A stretch of DNA of 11,204 nucleotides from Gemmatimonadaceae bacterium (GCA_013361745.1 JABFXM010000584.1:1-11204); one strand, 5' to 3'. Positions 1-5,728 are shown, counted from the first letter of the stretch. A program made the numbers and translations. Notes: a model not told the origin generated them from the sequence alone.

Positions 1-573
1 GACGCCGCGGTCGCGGCGCAGCAGTCGGCGGAGGCGAACCTGCAGGCGCTGCAGCGCCAGGCCGGCGCCGCGGGGGCGACGGTACAGAGCGCGGAGGCGG
101 GGGTGCGCCTCGCCGAGGCGCGGCTGGCGAGCGCGCAGGCGGCGCGCGACAACGCCGCGCTCCAGCTCGAGTACACGCGCGTCACCGCCCCCGCGGCGGG
201 CCTCGTCTCGAAGAAGCAGGTGGAGGTCGGCCAGCTCGTGCAGCCCGGCCAGCCGCTGATGACGATCGTCAGCGACACGGGCGTCTACATCACGGCGAAC
301 TTCAAGGAGACGCAGCTCGCCGACCTCAAGGTCGGGCAGCCGGTGGACATCGAGGTGGACGCCTACGGCTGCAGCGCGGAAGGAAAGGTCGAGAGCCTGA
401 GCGCCGCGACCGGCGCGAAGTTCGCGCTCCTCCCGCCGGACAACGCGACTGGAAACTTCACGAAGGTCGTCCAGCGCGTGCCGGTACGCATCGCGGTGAC
501 GAGGCCCTGCGGGAAGCAGCAGACGCTGCGCCCCGGGATGTCGGTGACCGTGCACGTGGCGACCCGCTCGTAC
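1..573 (+). CDS. EmrA/HlyD-type efflux periplasmic adaptor, 3' part (5' end outside window)
   Basis: This is the membrane-fusion subunit that links an inner-membrane exporter to an outer-membrane channel. The frame is open from base 1, so the N-terminal anchor and first half are missing. Residues counted from the window edge: about 1-57 are an Ala/Gln/Glu-rich alpha-helical hairpin; about 58-85 are the second lipoyl-like half (YTRVTAPAAGLVSKKQVEVG); about 95-185 are the beta-barrel, including the EmrA hallmark LPPDNATGNFTKVVQRVPVRI-type stretch and the closing LRPGMSVTVHVATR. The exporter follows at 578, the usual emrA-emrB order. Odd point: homology ends near base 570 but no stop codon follows. 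The frame stays open to a TGA at 1285-1287, inside the exporter gene. The end given here is the TAC codon 571-573, one substitution from TAG or TAA, where a stop would be expected. Family assignment is firm; the true 3' end is uncertain. Confidence 0.85.
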
Positions 574-1287
574 CACGATGGCGACCACGGTCGCCCCCTC
601 GGGCGCGAGCTACACGGCGAGCGTCGCCGGCGCGGACAGGTACCGCTACAAGTACCTGATCGCGATCTCGGTGACGCTCGCCGCCGTTCTGGAGCTCATC
701 GACACGTCGATCGTGAACGTCGCGATCCCGCACATGATGGGCAACCTCGGCGCGACGCTCGACGAGATCGCGTGGGTATCCACCGGCTACATCATCGCGA
801 ACGTCATCGTCATCCCGATCTCGGCGTGGCTCTCGGCGCTCTTCGGGCGGAAGCGCTACATCACCGGATCGATCCTGCTGTTCGTGCTGTCGTCGTTCTT
901 CTGCGGCGCGGCGACCTCGCTCGGCGGGTTGATCTTCTGGCGCGTCATCCAGGGGATCGGGGGCGGCGGGCTTCTGTCGACGGCGCAGTCGACGCTATAC
1001 GAGTCCTTCCCGCCGGAGGAAGCCGGGACCGGGATGGCGATCTTCGGGATGGGAGTGATGGTCGGCCCGACGCTCGGTCCGACGTTAGGCGGCTGGATCA
1101 CCGACAACTTCAACTGGCCCTGGATCTTCTACATCAACGTACCGCTCGGCATCATCGCGGCGCTGATGACGTGGAGCTACGTCCCCGACGCCGAGCATCA
1201 GGAGCGGCGCGCGACGGTGGACTGGGTGGGGATCGGGCTCCTCGCGATCGGGATCGGCTCGCTGCAGTGGATGCTCGAGCGCGGTGA
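574..1287 (+). other. Out-of-frame open extension of the adaptor frame into the exporter gene
   Basis: As the sequence stands, translation of the adaptor would continue in frame +1 for a further 238 codons, to the TGA at 1285-1287, while the exporter is read in frame +2 from 578. The encoded extension is Arg/Asp/Gly-rich and looks like an out-of-frame reading of a GC-rich gene; I see no domain in it. The other two frames give no short ending either: frame +3 first stops at 658-660, and frame +2 runs into the exporter. I therefore infer a lost stop codon or a base error rather than a real dual-coding segment. Confidence 0.5.
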
Positions 1288-2173
1288 GCGCTACGACTGG
1301 TTCGAGTCGCGCTTCGTGACGACGCTCGCCGTCACCGCCTTCGTCTCGCTCGCGCTGCTCGTCTGGCACGAGCTGACGACGGACGAGCCGGTGATCGACT
1401 TCCACGTGCTCAGGTCGCGGCAGCTCACCGCGGGGACGCTGATCGCGGCGATGCTCGGCTTCGCTCTGTTCGGATCGGTGTTCATCCTGCCGGTGTTCCT
1501 GCAGCAGCTGCACGGCTTCACCGCGTGGCAGACGGGAAAGGTGATCCTCCCCGGCGCGCTCGCGTCGGCGTTCACGATGGCGATCGTCGGCCGGAACGCG
1601 AACAAGCTCGACGCGCGCTACACGGTGGTCGCGGGTGCGATGCTCTTCTTCGCGTCCATGTACAAGCTCTCAGTGCTGACGTACGATGCGGGGGCGCAGG
1701 ATCTCTTCTGGCCGCTGATCCTGCGCGGCGTCGGGCTCGGGCTGATCTTCGTGCCGCTGACCAACGCGACGATGGCGGAGCTCGACGTGACGCAGCTGCA
1801 CCAGGGGACGGGGCTCTTCAACCTCACGCGCCAGCTCGGCGGCTCGCTCGGCATCGCGCTGATGGCGACGCTGCTCTCGCGCTTCGTGAAGGGACAGAAG
1901 GCGCTGCTCACCGAGCACGTGGTGAGCACCGACCCGAGCGTGCTGTCGAGGGTGGACGCGATGACGCGGGTGCTGATCGCGAAGGGGACGACCGTCGGCG
2001 CGGCAAAGATGCAGGCGCTCGCGATCATCGACCGGCAGGTGACGGCGCAGGCGAGCGTGCTCGCCTTCTCGAAGATCTACATCATCAGCGGGATCGCGCT
2101 GGTCGCGTCGCTGCCGCTGCTGCTTCTCTTCCGGACGGGCCGGGCGCGCGGCGCCATGGGCCCCATGCACTAG
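578..2173 (+). CDS. DHA2-family MFS drug exporter (EmrB/QacA type)
   Basis: This is an inner-membrane proton antiporter of 531 residues, the usual length for the 14-helix DHA2 family, which exports hydrophobic drugs or other toxic compounds with an EmrA-type adaptor. Visible motifs: the DHA2 helix-1 motif around Asp42 (ELIDTSIVNVAIP, 39-51), motif A in the loop after helix 2 (LFGRKRY, 88-94), motif B with Arg122 (WRVIQGIGGGG) and antiporter motif C (VMVGPTLGPTLGG, 160-172). A basic linker follows helix 6 and further hydrophobic segments run to about residue 520. The start is the ATG at 578; there is no clear Shine-Dalgarno in front, consistent with coupling to the adaptor. The next gene begins 5 nt after the stop. 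Substrate cannot be read from sequence. Leu170 uses the rare TTA codon, inside the octamer CGTTAGGC. Confidence 0.93.
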   Translation: MATTVAPSGASYTASVAGADRYRYKYLIAISVTLAAVLELIDTSIVNVAIPHMMGNLGATLDEIAWVSTGYIIANVIVIPISAWLSALFGRKRYITGSILLFVLSSFFCGAATSLGGLIFWRVIQGIGGGGLLSTAQSTLYESFPPEEAGTGMAIFGMGVMVGPTLGPTLGGWITDNFNWPWIFYINVPLGIIAALMTWSYVPDAEHQERRATVDWVGIGLLAIGIGSLQWMLERGERYDWFESRFVTTLAVTAFVSLALLVWHELTTDEPVIDFHVLRSRQLTAGTLIAAMLGFALFGSVFILPVFLQQLHGFTAWQTGKVILPGALASAFTMAIVGRNANKLDARYTVVAGAMLFFASMYKLSVLTYDAGAQDLFWPLILRGVGLGLIFVPLTNATMAELDVTQLHQGTGLFNLTRQLGGSLGIALMATLLSRFVKGQKALLTEHVVSTDPSVLSRVDAMTRVLIAKGTTVGAAKMQALAIIDRQVTAQASVLAFSKIYIISGIALVASLPLLLLFRTGRARGAMGPMH

Positions 2174-2178
2174 GAGCG

Positions 2179-2805
2179 ATGAGCACTTCCCTGCCCACCC
2201 GCGACGACGCGCTCGCGATCGTCCACGAGTACACGCCGAGCGAGTCGCTGCGGAAGCACATGCTCGCGGTCGAAGCGGCGATGCGCGCCTACGCCACGAA
2301 GTTCGGCGAGGACGTCGAGCGCTGGGGACTCGCCGGGCTCCTCCACGACTTCGACTACGAACGCTTTCCCAATGCGACGCGCTCGGCGACGGAGGAGCAT
2401 CCGTCGGAGGGGGTGCGGATCCTCCGCGCGAAGGGATACCCGGAGGACGTGCTCGAGGCGATCCTCGGCCACGCGACGTACACCGGGGTGCCGCGGCAGA
2501 GCCGCATGGCGAAGACGCTGTTCGCGGTGGACGAGCTCACGGGGCTGATCACGGCGACGGCGCTGGTGAAGCCGAGCCGGAGCGTGCACGACGTGGACGC
2601 GTCGTCGGTGCGGAAGAAGATGAAGGACAAGGCCTTCGCCCGCGGGGTGAGCCGCGAGGACGTGATCACCGGGGCGGAGGAGCTGGGGGTGCCGCTCGAG
2701 GAGCACATCGCCTTCGTGATCGAGGCGATGCGTGGAGCCGCGCCAACGCTAGGACTGCAGGGATCGGGGGTCGGGGGTCAGGGGTCGGGGACTGCGGGGG
2801 CGTGA
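2179..2805 (+). CDS. HDIG-domain metal-dependent hydrolase
   Basis: This cytoplasmic HD-superfamily protein of 208 residues probably hydrolyses phosphate esters or nucleotides; its substrate is unknown. Candidate metal ligands are His27 (RKHMLAVE), His56-Asp57 (LLHDFDYERF), His98 (LGHATYTG) and Asp118 (AVDELTG). The region from DASSVRKKMKDKAFARGV to EEHIAFVIEAMRG is strongly typical of this family, which is common in many phyla as a small stand-alone protein of about 190 residues. The start ATG lies 5 nt after the exporter stop, and TAGGAG spanning that stop serves as ribosome-binding site, so it is in the pump operon. The last 15 or so residues (LQGSGVGGQGSGTAGA) are encoded by a G-run repeat and are probably an added tail replacing an earlier stop. 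A link between this enzyme and drug export is only positional. Confidence 0.9.
   Translation: MSTSLPTRDDALAIVHEYTPSESLRKHMLAVEAAMRAYATKFGEDVERWGLAGLLHDFDYERFPNATRSATEEHPSEGVRILRAKGYPEDVLEAILGHATYTGVPRQSRMAKTLFAVDELTGLITATALVKPSRSVHDVDASSVRKKMKDKAFARGVSREDVITGAEELGVPLEEHIAFVIEAMRGAAPTLGLQGSGVGGQGSGTAGA
2760..2800 (+). repeat. G-run tandem array, potential G-quadruplex
   Basis: There are six runs of three to five G at 2760-2762, 2766-2770, 2773-2777, 2781-2784, 2787-2790 and 2796-2800, with spacers of 3, 2, 3, 2 and 5 nt. The spacers are mostly TC or TCA, so the array reads as degenerate GGGGTC units. The runs lie on the coding strand, within the last 15 codons of the HDIG gene, and end 34 nt before the first possible start of the sigma-factor gene. 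The pattern meets the usual four-run G-quadruplex definition with spare runs. Formation is inference. Confidence 0.75.
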
Positions 2806-2806
2806 C

Positions 2807-2833
2807 TCAACGCGCCGCGGAGTTGGTGCGTAT
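2807..2833 (+). promoter_or_regulatory. Possible ECF-type promoter in front of the sigma-factor gene
   Basis: TCAAC at 2807-2811 and CGTAT at 2829-2833 are 17 nt apart, resembling the AAC-N16/17-CGT pattern bound by many ECF sigma factors, which commonly drive their own operon. Transcription from here would begin near 2840. It would bypass the ATG at 2834 and use the GTG at 2858, which has a good GAGGAG ribosome-binding site at 2846-2851. The match is short and could be chance. Confidence 0.25.
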
Positions 2834-3484
2834 ATGAGAGGTGACGAGGAGATCGGCGTGACCGCGCGTCCCGTTCCGCTTCCAACCGAGGCGGCGCTCG
2901 ACGTCGTGCCGGAAATCGAGCACCCGCGCCGGACACCGGTGGCGGCGGAGCCGGCGTTGGACGACGCGGCGTACATTCGCTCCGCGCGGAACGGGGACGC
3001 AGCGGCCTTCGGGGTGCTCGTCCGGATGCACCAGCGGCGGGCGTACGGGATCGCGCGCGCGATCGTGCTGTCGCACGAGGACGCCGAGGACGCCGTTCAG
3101 GACGGGTTTCTTCACGCGTACCGCGCGATGGCGAGATTCGACGCCGCATACCCGTTCGGGGCGTGGCTCGCGCGGATCGTCGCGAACGCCGCGCTCGATC
3201 TCGTGCGGCGGCGGCGGGTGCGTGCGACGCAGGAGATCCCGGCGACGATCGCGCTCCCGTTCACAGATCCGGCGGAGCACTCGGAGCTGCGGACTCGCCT
3301 GAACGCCGCGCTCGCCGAGCTTCCGGCACGGCAGCGCGCGGTGCTGGTGCTGCACGACGTGGAGGGATACCGGCATGCCGAGATCGGCGGCATGCTCGGG
3401 ATGCCGGAAGGGACCGCACGATCCGATCTGCATCATGCGCGCGCGACGATGCGCCGCGCGCTCGACGACCTGAGGACCACGTGA
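2834..3484 (+). CDS. ECF-type RNA polymerase sigma factor
   Basis: This sigma-70 family group IV factor directs RNA polymerase to an alternative promoter set. It has 216 residues from ATG 2834. Region 2 spans about 57-128, with DAEDAVQDGFLHAYRAM (the -10 recognition and core-binding part) and RARFDA-like/WLARIVANAALDLVRRRR. Region 4 spans about 156-212 (LAELPARQRAVLVLHDVEGY, then HAEIGGMLGMPEGTARSDLH), the -35 helix-turn-helix. The first 40 or so residues are unconserved. The GTG at 2858 is a strong alternative start because GAGGAG lies 6-7 nt before it; this would give 208 residues. The stop TGA (3482-3484) shares its A with the ATG of the next gene. The neighbours suggest regulation by a membrane anti-sigma protein and a periplasmic sensor. 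Family is certain; regulon unknown. Confidence 0.92.
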   Translation: MRGDEEIGVTARPVPLPTEAALDVVPEIEHPRRTPVAAEPALDDAAYIRSARNGDAAAFGVLVRMHQRRAYGIARAIVLSHEDAEDAVQDGFLHAYRAMARFDAAYPFGAWLARIVANAALDLVRRRRVRATQEIPATIALPFTDPAEHSELRTRLNAALAELPARQRAVLVLHDVEGYRHAEIGGMLGMPEGTARSDLHHARATMRRALDDLRTT

Positions 3485-3840
3485 TGAGTCAGAACGATCT
3501 GCGATTTCCCGACGACGCACCCGATCGCGAGATGAGCGATGCACTGCGCTCGCTGATCGGCGCGCCGTCGGCGTCGTACTGGGACGGTCTCGAGTCACGC
3601 ATCCTCGCCCGGATCGCCGAGGAGGAGAGCTCGCCCTGGAGCGTCCTCGCGCACTGGACGCGTCCGGCCGCGATTGCCGCCGCGCTCCTGCTCACCGCGG
3701 CGACGCTGCTGCTGACGCGGCTGCACGAGCGGGAAGCCGCGGTCGCGTACGGCGCGGTCGCGGAGGAGCAGTACCCCGTGGTCGACGCGTCTTCGGCGGG
3801 CGAGACCGCCGCCACCCTTCACCTGCTGCTCGAGCGCTGA
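3484..3840 (+). CDS. Single-pass membrane protein, probable anti-sigma factor
   Basis: This protein of 118 residues has a cytoplasmic N-terminal part (1-60) carrying the amphipathic segment YWDGLESRILARIAEEE (32-48), one hydrophobic helix (about 61-78, PAAIAAALLLTAATLLLT) and a short exported tail (79-118). That topology, and its place directly after an ECF sigma gene with a one-base TGATG overlap, point to an anti-sigma factor that holds the sigma factor at the membrane. There is no HxxxCxxC zinc motif, so it is not a ZAS-type anti-sigma; it is closer in architecture to small non-zinc proteins such as CnrY. The GTG at 3481 is in frame and is another possible start. The stop overlaps the next ATG in the same TGATG fashion. 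Function is inferred from context. Confidence 0.75.
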   Translation: MSQNDLRFPDDAPDREMSDALRSLIGAPSASYWDGLESRILARIAEEESSPWSVLAHWTRPAAIAAALLLTAATLLLTRLHEREAAVAYGAVAEEQYPVVDASSAGETAATLHLLLER

Positions 3841-4238
3841 TGACCACTCCGCGATCCACCAAGAGCCTCGCGATGGCGTTCGTGCTCGGCGCGCTGCTGG
3901 TCGGCGGCGTGCTCGGCTTCACCGCGGAGCGCGTGTTCGGTCATGACGAGGCGTGCGCGCACTACTTCACGCGTGTCGAGATGCGGAGGCGCTTCGCCGA
4001 GAAGCTCGGCCTGAGCGCGGAGCAGAGGTCGAAGGTCGAGGCGATCCTCGACCGGAAGCGCGCGGCGATGGACTCCGTGACGGCGCCGGTGAGGGCGCAG
4101 CTGCAGGCGGTGAGCGATTCGACGACGAAGCGGATCGAGGCGGTGCTCGACGATGCGCAGCGGGCGAAGTTCGCCCAGATGCGCGCCGACCACGACCGCC
4201 GCGAGCGCGAGGATCGCGCGGCGGTACGGCGGGAGTAG
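3840..4238 (+). CDS. Spy/CpxP/CnrX-like periplasmic sensor or chaperone
   Basis: This protein has 132 residues. Residues 10-29 form an uncleaved anchor or signal segment (LAMAFVLGALLVGGVLGF), followed by a highly charged, all-helical periplasmic part. It carries two LTxxQ-type repeats of the Spy/CpxP/ZraP superfamily: LGLSAEQRSKVEAILDRKR (56-74) and LDDAQRAKFAQM (103-114). His35, Cys39 and His41 just after the membrane segment, with His118 near the C-terminus, are possible metal ligands by analogy with CnrX, whose ligands lie at both ends of its helical hairpin; their role here is inference. Being third in a sigma/anti-sigma operon with coupled translation, it probably senses metal or misfolded protein in the periplasm and controls release of the sigma factor. 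A general Spy-like chaperone is the alternative. Confidence 0.8.
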   Translation: MTTPRSTKSLAMAFVLGALLVGGVLGFTAERVFGHDEACAHYFTRVEMRRRFAEKLGLSAEQRSKVEAILDRKRAAMDSVTAPVRAQLQAVSDSTTKRIEAVLDDAQRAKFAQMRADHDRREREDRAAVRRE

Positions 4239-4263
4239 CCGGAGACCAGGGAGCCATGTGGCT

Positions 4264-4306
4264 CGAGGCTAGTGTCACGCCCGCCATGGGCATGACACTA
4301 GCCTCG
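4264..4306. terminator. Hairpin between convergent operons, probable bidirectional terminator
   Basis: A perfect 14-bp inverted repeat has arms at 4264-4277 (CGAGGCTAGTGTCA) and 4293-4306. A further GCCC/GGGC pairing inside the loop (4279-4282 with 4288-4291) follows one C/A mismatch. It lies 26 nt after the sensor gene and 42 nt beyond the end of exbD, which runs the other way. There is no U-tract on either side, so it is an intrinsic terminator only in a loose sense. The rest of 4239-4347 shows nothing coding. Confidence 0.65.
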
Positions 4307-4347
4307 TGTCTTGCGGCCGTACTGACAACCAGGTTCCTTGCCCCTGC

Positions 4348-4728
4348 CTAACGGCGCGGTGCGATGCCGAGCACGCGGACATCGCCGGCCCGCGCGATGT
4401 CCATCGCCGTGATGACGCGCTGATATCGCACGGTGCCGCGCGCTTCGATGAACAGAATGCGATCAGGGCGGCCGCGGTAGACGTCGCGTAGCCGCCCGGC
4501 GAGCGCCGCATCGTCCGGCACCTTCTCCCCATTCAGATCGTATCCGCCTCCGCCGAGGACGGCGAGAACGATCTGCCCGCCGCCGTCGGTTCCATGCGAG
4601 GGCTGTGGTAGCTGCGCATCGATCGCACGACGCGTCATCGGCAGCGCGACGAGGAAGGTCACGAGGAGGACCAGGAGGACGTCGATCATGGGCGTGACGT
4701 TTGGCTCCGTCGTGAGCTTGGCAGTCAT
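4348..4728 (-). CDS. exbD: ExbD/TolR-family biopolymer transport protein
   Basis: This inner-membrane subunit of 126 residues belongs to the proton-driven motor (ExbB-ExbD or TolQ-TolR) that energises TonB. The single N-terminal helix has the family signature NVTPMIDVLLVLLVTFLV (10-27), with the essential aspartate at position 16, equivalent to Asp25 of E. coli ExbD. The periplasmic domain (about 45-126) contains the usual short strand-helix pattern (VLAVLGGGGYDLNGEKV, then RILFIEARGTVRYQRVITAMDIARAGDV). The length is slightly below the usual 130-145. Its ATG overlaps the stop of the TonB-like gene by 4 nt (ATGA), so the two are translated together. The stop is TAG at 4350-4348 and forms part of a CGTTAGGC octamer. 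No exbB/tolQ gene is present on either side in the window, so the motor protein must come from elsewhere. Confidence 0.92.
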   Translation of the reverse strand: MTAKLTTEPNVTPMIDVLLVLLVTFLVALPMTRRAIDAQLPQPSHGTDGGGQIVLAVLGGGGYDLNGEKVPDDAALAGRLRDVYRGRPDRILFIEARGTVRYQRVITAMDIARAGDVRVLGIAPRR

Positions 4729-5342
4729 CGCGCACCTTCCAGCTCGAAGCGGAAAGAGCGCTCGACGAGGGTCGGGACGGCGCGGCCGCGAACGCGGCCC
4801 GGGGTGAAGCGGGTGCCGCGGAGCGCCGTGAGCACGGCGTCGGTCAGCTGATCGTTCGGCGACTCGACCACGCGCAGCGAGTGCAGGTCGGCGCGGCCGG
4901 TGGTGTCGACGACGAAGCGAACCGTAACGACACCGGTGACGCCGGCCGCGCGGAGATCCTCCGGGTAGCGTGGATGGCGCTCCACGAGTACGCCGACGCG
5001 CTCGTCCACCGTGAGCTCGCTGGCGATGCCGACTCCGCCGCCAGCTCCGGCGCCCGCCCCGGCATCGTCGCCGCGCGCAATGTCAGCGAGGACGCCCGAG
5101 TCGCCGGCGAGGGAGGCAGAGGGGTTCACGAAGCCCCCGACGTCGATGTCTGTCCCCGGGAGGCGCGGGCCGCGGATCGTGACGCCGGGGTCGGCGGAAT
5201 GGGTCGAACCACTGCCGACTCCCGCGCGCACACCACCCGCGGAGCGCTCGTCCGGCTGGGTCCAGATAACGGGACCCTCCGGCGGCCCGTGCGGTGGGCG
5301 CGGACGCGCGTCCACTCGCGTCGCGACCACGAGCAGCAGCAC
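4725..5342 (-). CDS. TonB-like energy transducer, body downstream of an in-frame TGA
   Basis: TonB carries energy from the inner-membrane motor to outer-membrane receptors. The last 83 or so residues are a clear TonB C-terminal domain (YPEDLRAAGVTGVVTVRFVV, then LRGTRFTPGRVRGRAVPTLVE). Before it lies a Pro/Gly/Ala-rich spanning region including a GAGAGAGGGVG stretch. The first usable start in this frame is the GTG at 5342, giving 205 residues. That start begins inside the membrane helix and leaves only about seven hydrophobic residues (MLLLVVA), too few for an anchor. In-frame codons upstream clearly belong to the same protein (GTAFSVAAHGVVV), up to a TGA at 5381-5379 and on to ATG 5429. As written the gene is therefore broken or recoded; restart at 5342 would give an unanchored protein. 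The 4-nt overlap with exbD supports a joint job. Confidence 0.8.
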   Translation of the reverse strand: MLLLVVATRVDARPRPPHGPPEGPVIWTQPDERSAGGVRAGVGSGSTHSADPGVTIRGPRLPGTDIDVGGFVNPSASLAGDSGVLADIARGDDAGAGAGAGGGVGIASELTVDERVGVLVERHPRYPEDLRAAGVTGVVTVRFVVDTTGRADLHSLRVVESPNDQLTDAVLTALRGTRFTPGRVRGRAVPTLVERSFRFELEGAR

Positions 5343-5429
5343 GACGACGCCGTGCGCCGCGACGCTGAATGCAGTCCCTCACCCTCTTCGCTCCCGCTTC
5401 GCTTTCGTCTCGAGCAGTGTCGCGAACAT
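5343..5429 (-). pseudogene. Detached N-terminal segment of the TonB-like gene with TGA at codon 17
   Basis: On the minus strand, ATG 5429-5427 opens MFATLLETKAKRERRG, then TGA (5381-5379), then GTAFSVAAHGVVV in the same frame up to the GTG at 5342. MFATLLE followed by a basic stretch, a GGT-like turn and a hydrophobic helix is the usual beginning of TonB proteins in Gemmatimonadota, as I know that family. The TGA sits where a glycine (GGA) would be expected, one substitution away. A strong purine ribosome-binding site (GGGAGGGG, 5440-5433) precedes the ATG, which supports 5429 as the original start. A sequencing error, a recent nonsense mutation or readthrough would all look like this. Confidence 0.75.
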
Positions 5430-5440
5430 CTTCCCCTCCC
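5430..5440 (-). promoter_or_regulatory. Strong ribosome-binding site for the TonB-like gene
   Basis: Read on the minus strand, GGGAGGGGAAG directly precedes the ATG at 5429. It decides the start: no comparable site precedes the GTG at 5342. It shows that initiation signals for the full-length gene are intact despite the TGA 16 codons later. Confidence 0.6.
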
Positions 5441-5728
5441 TGGTGAGTGTCGCCGTGGACTTCCTCACCGGCAGGGTACGACCGCGTGATTAATCGGCTC
5501 TTGCGCGCGGATTACGGGAGCGTGAACCCGTGATGAGAAGGCGGTTGCGGGGGGCCGGGCCCCGTAAGGGGGTTCGCGTGGCCGCGCCAGTGGCTCCGGC
5601 GGCCGTCCGGGACTACACGGGGGCCGGGGACGCGGTAGATTCCTCCGGGCGCGGCACGGCCTACGCTATGCCACCACTGGTGGCGCGTACGTCTTTCCGC
5701 GCCTTTGCTTTATCTCGAAGCGTCCTCC
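5441..5728. other. Non-coding gap between the divergent TonB-like and kup genes
   Basis: This gap must hold the promoters of both divergent transcription units, but I cannot assign a convincing -35/-10 pair on either strand. It contains an AT-rich 8-bp palindrome GATTAATC at 5478-5485, in an otherwise GC-rich stretch and about 49 nt upstream of the TonB-like ATG; this could be an operator or part of a promoter. It also contains the nested inverted repeat at 5520-5579. No protein-coding segment is supported here. Confidence 0.4.
5520..5579 (+). other. Nested inverted repeat, possible structured leader upstream of kup
   Basis: The outer stem pairs 5521-5529 (CGTGAACCC) with 5570-5578 (GGGTTCGCG), nine pairs with one G-U. 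Position 5520 with 5579 adds a G-U. The inner hairpin pairs CGGGG at 5548-5552 with CCCCG at 5560-5564. It lies about 150-210 nt before the kup start. The shape could be an RNA leader or a DNA-level element; there is no match that I can defend to a named riboswitch. Confidence 0.35.

Noticed and set aside
574..1287. A genuine long dual-coding overlap of the adaptor and exporter
   Set aside because: The extension has no recognisable domain and the composition of an out-of-frame reading; stop loss or a base error is simpler.
5379..5381. Reassigned TGA codon or selenocysteine at the TonB interruption
   Set aside because: Several genes here end normally at TGA, the expected residue is a structural glycine rather than a redox residue, and I see no obvious selenocysteine insertion hairpin directly after it.
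5083..5382. Reinitiation at GTG 5382, overlapping the TGA in the TonB-like gene
   Set aside because: It is in a different frame from TonB and gives an Arg-rich peptide without features, so it does not rescue the gene.
5520..5728. Cyclic-di-AMP (ydaO-type) riboswitch upstream of kup
   Set aside because: A few words such as GAACCCGT look similar, but the conserved core order is not present as far as I can check by eye.
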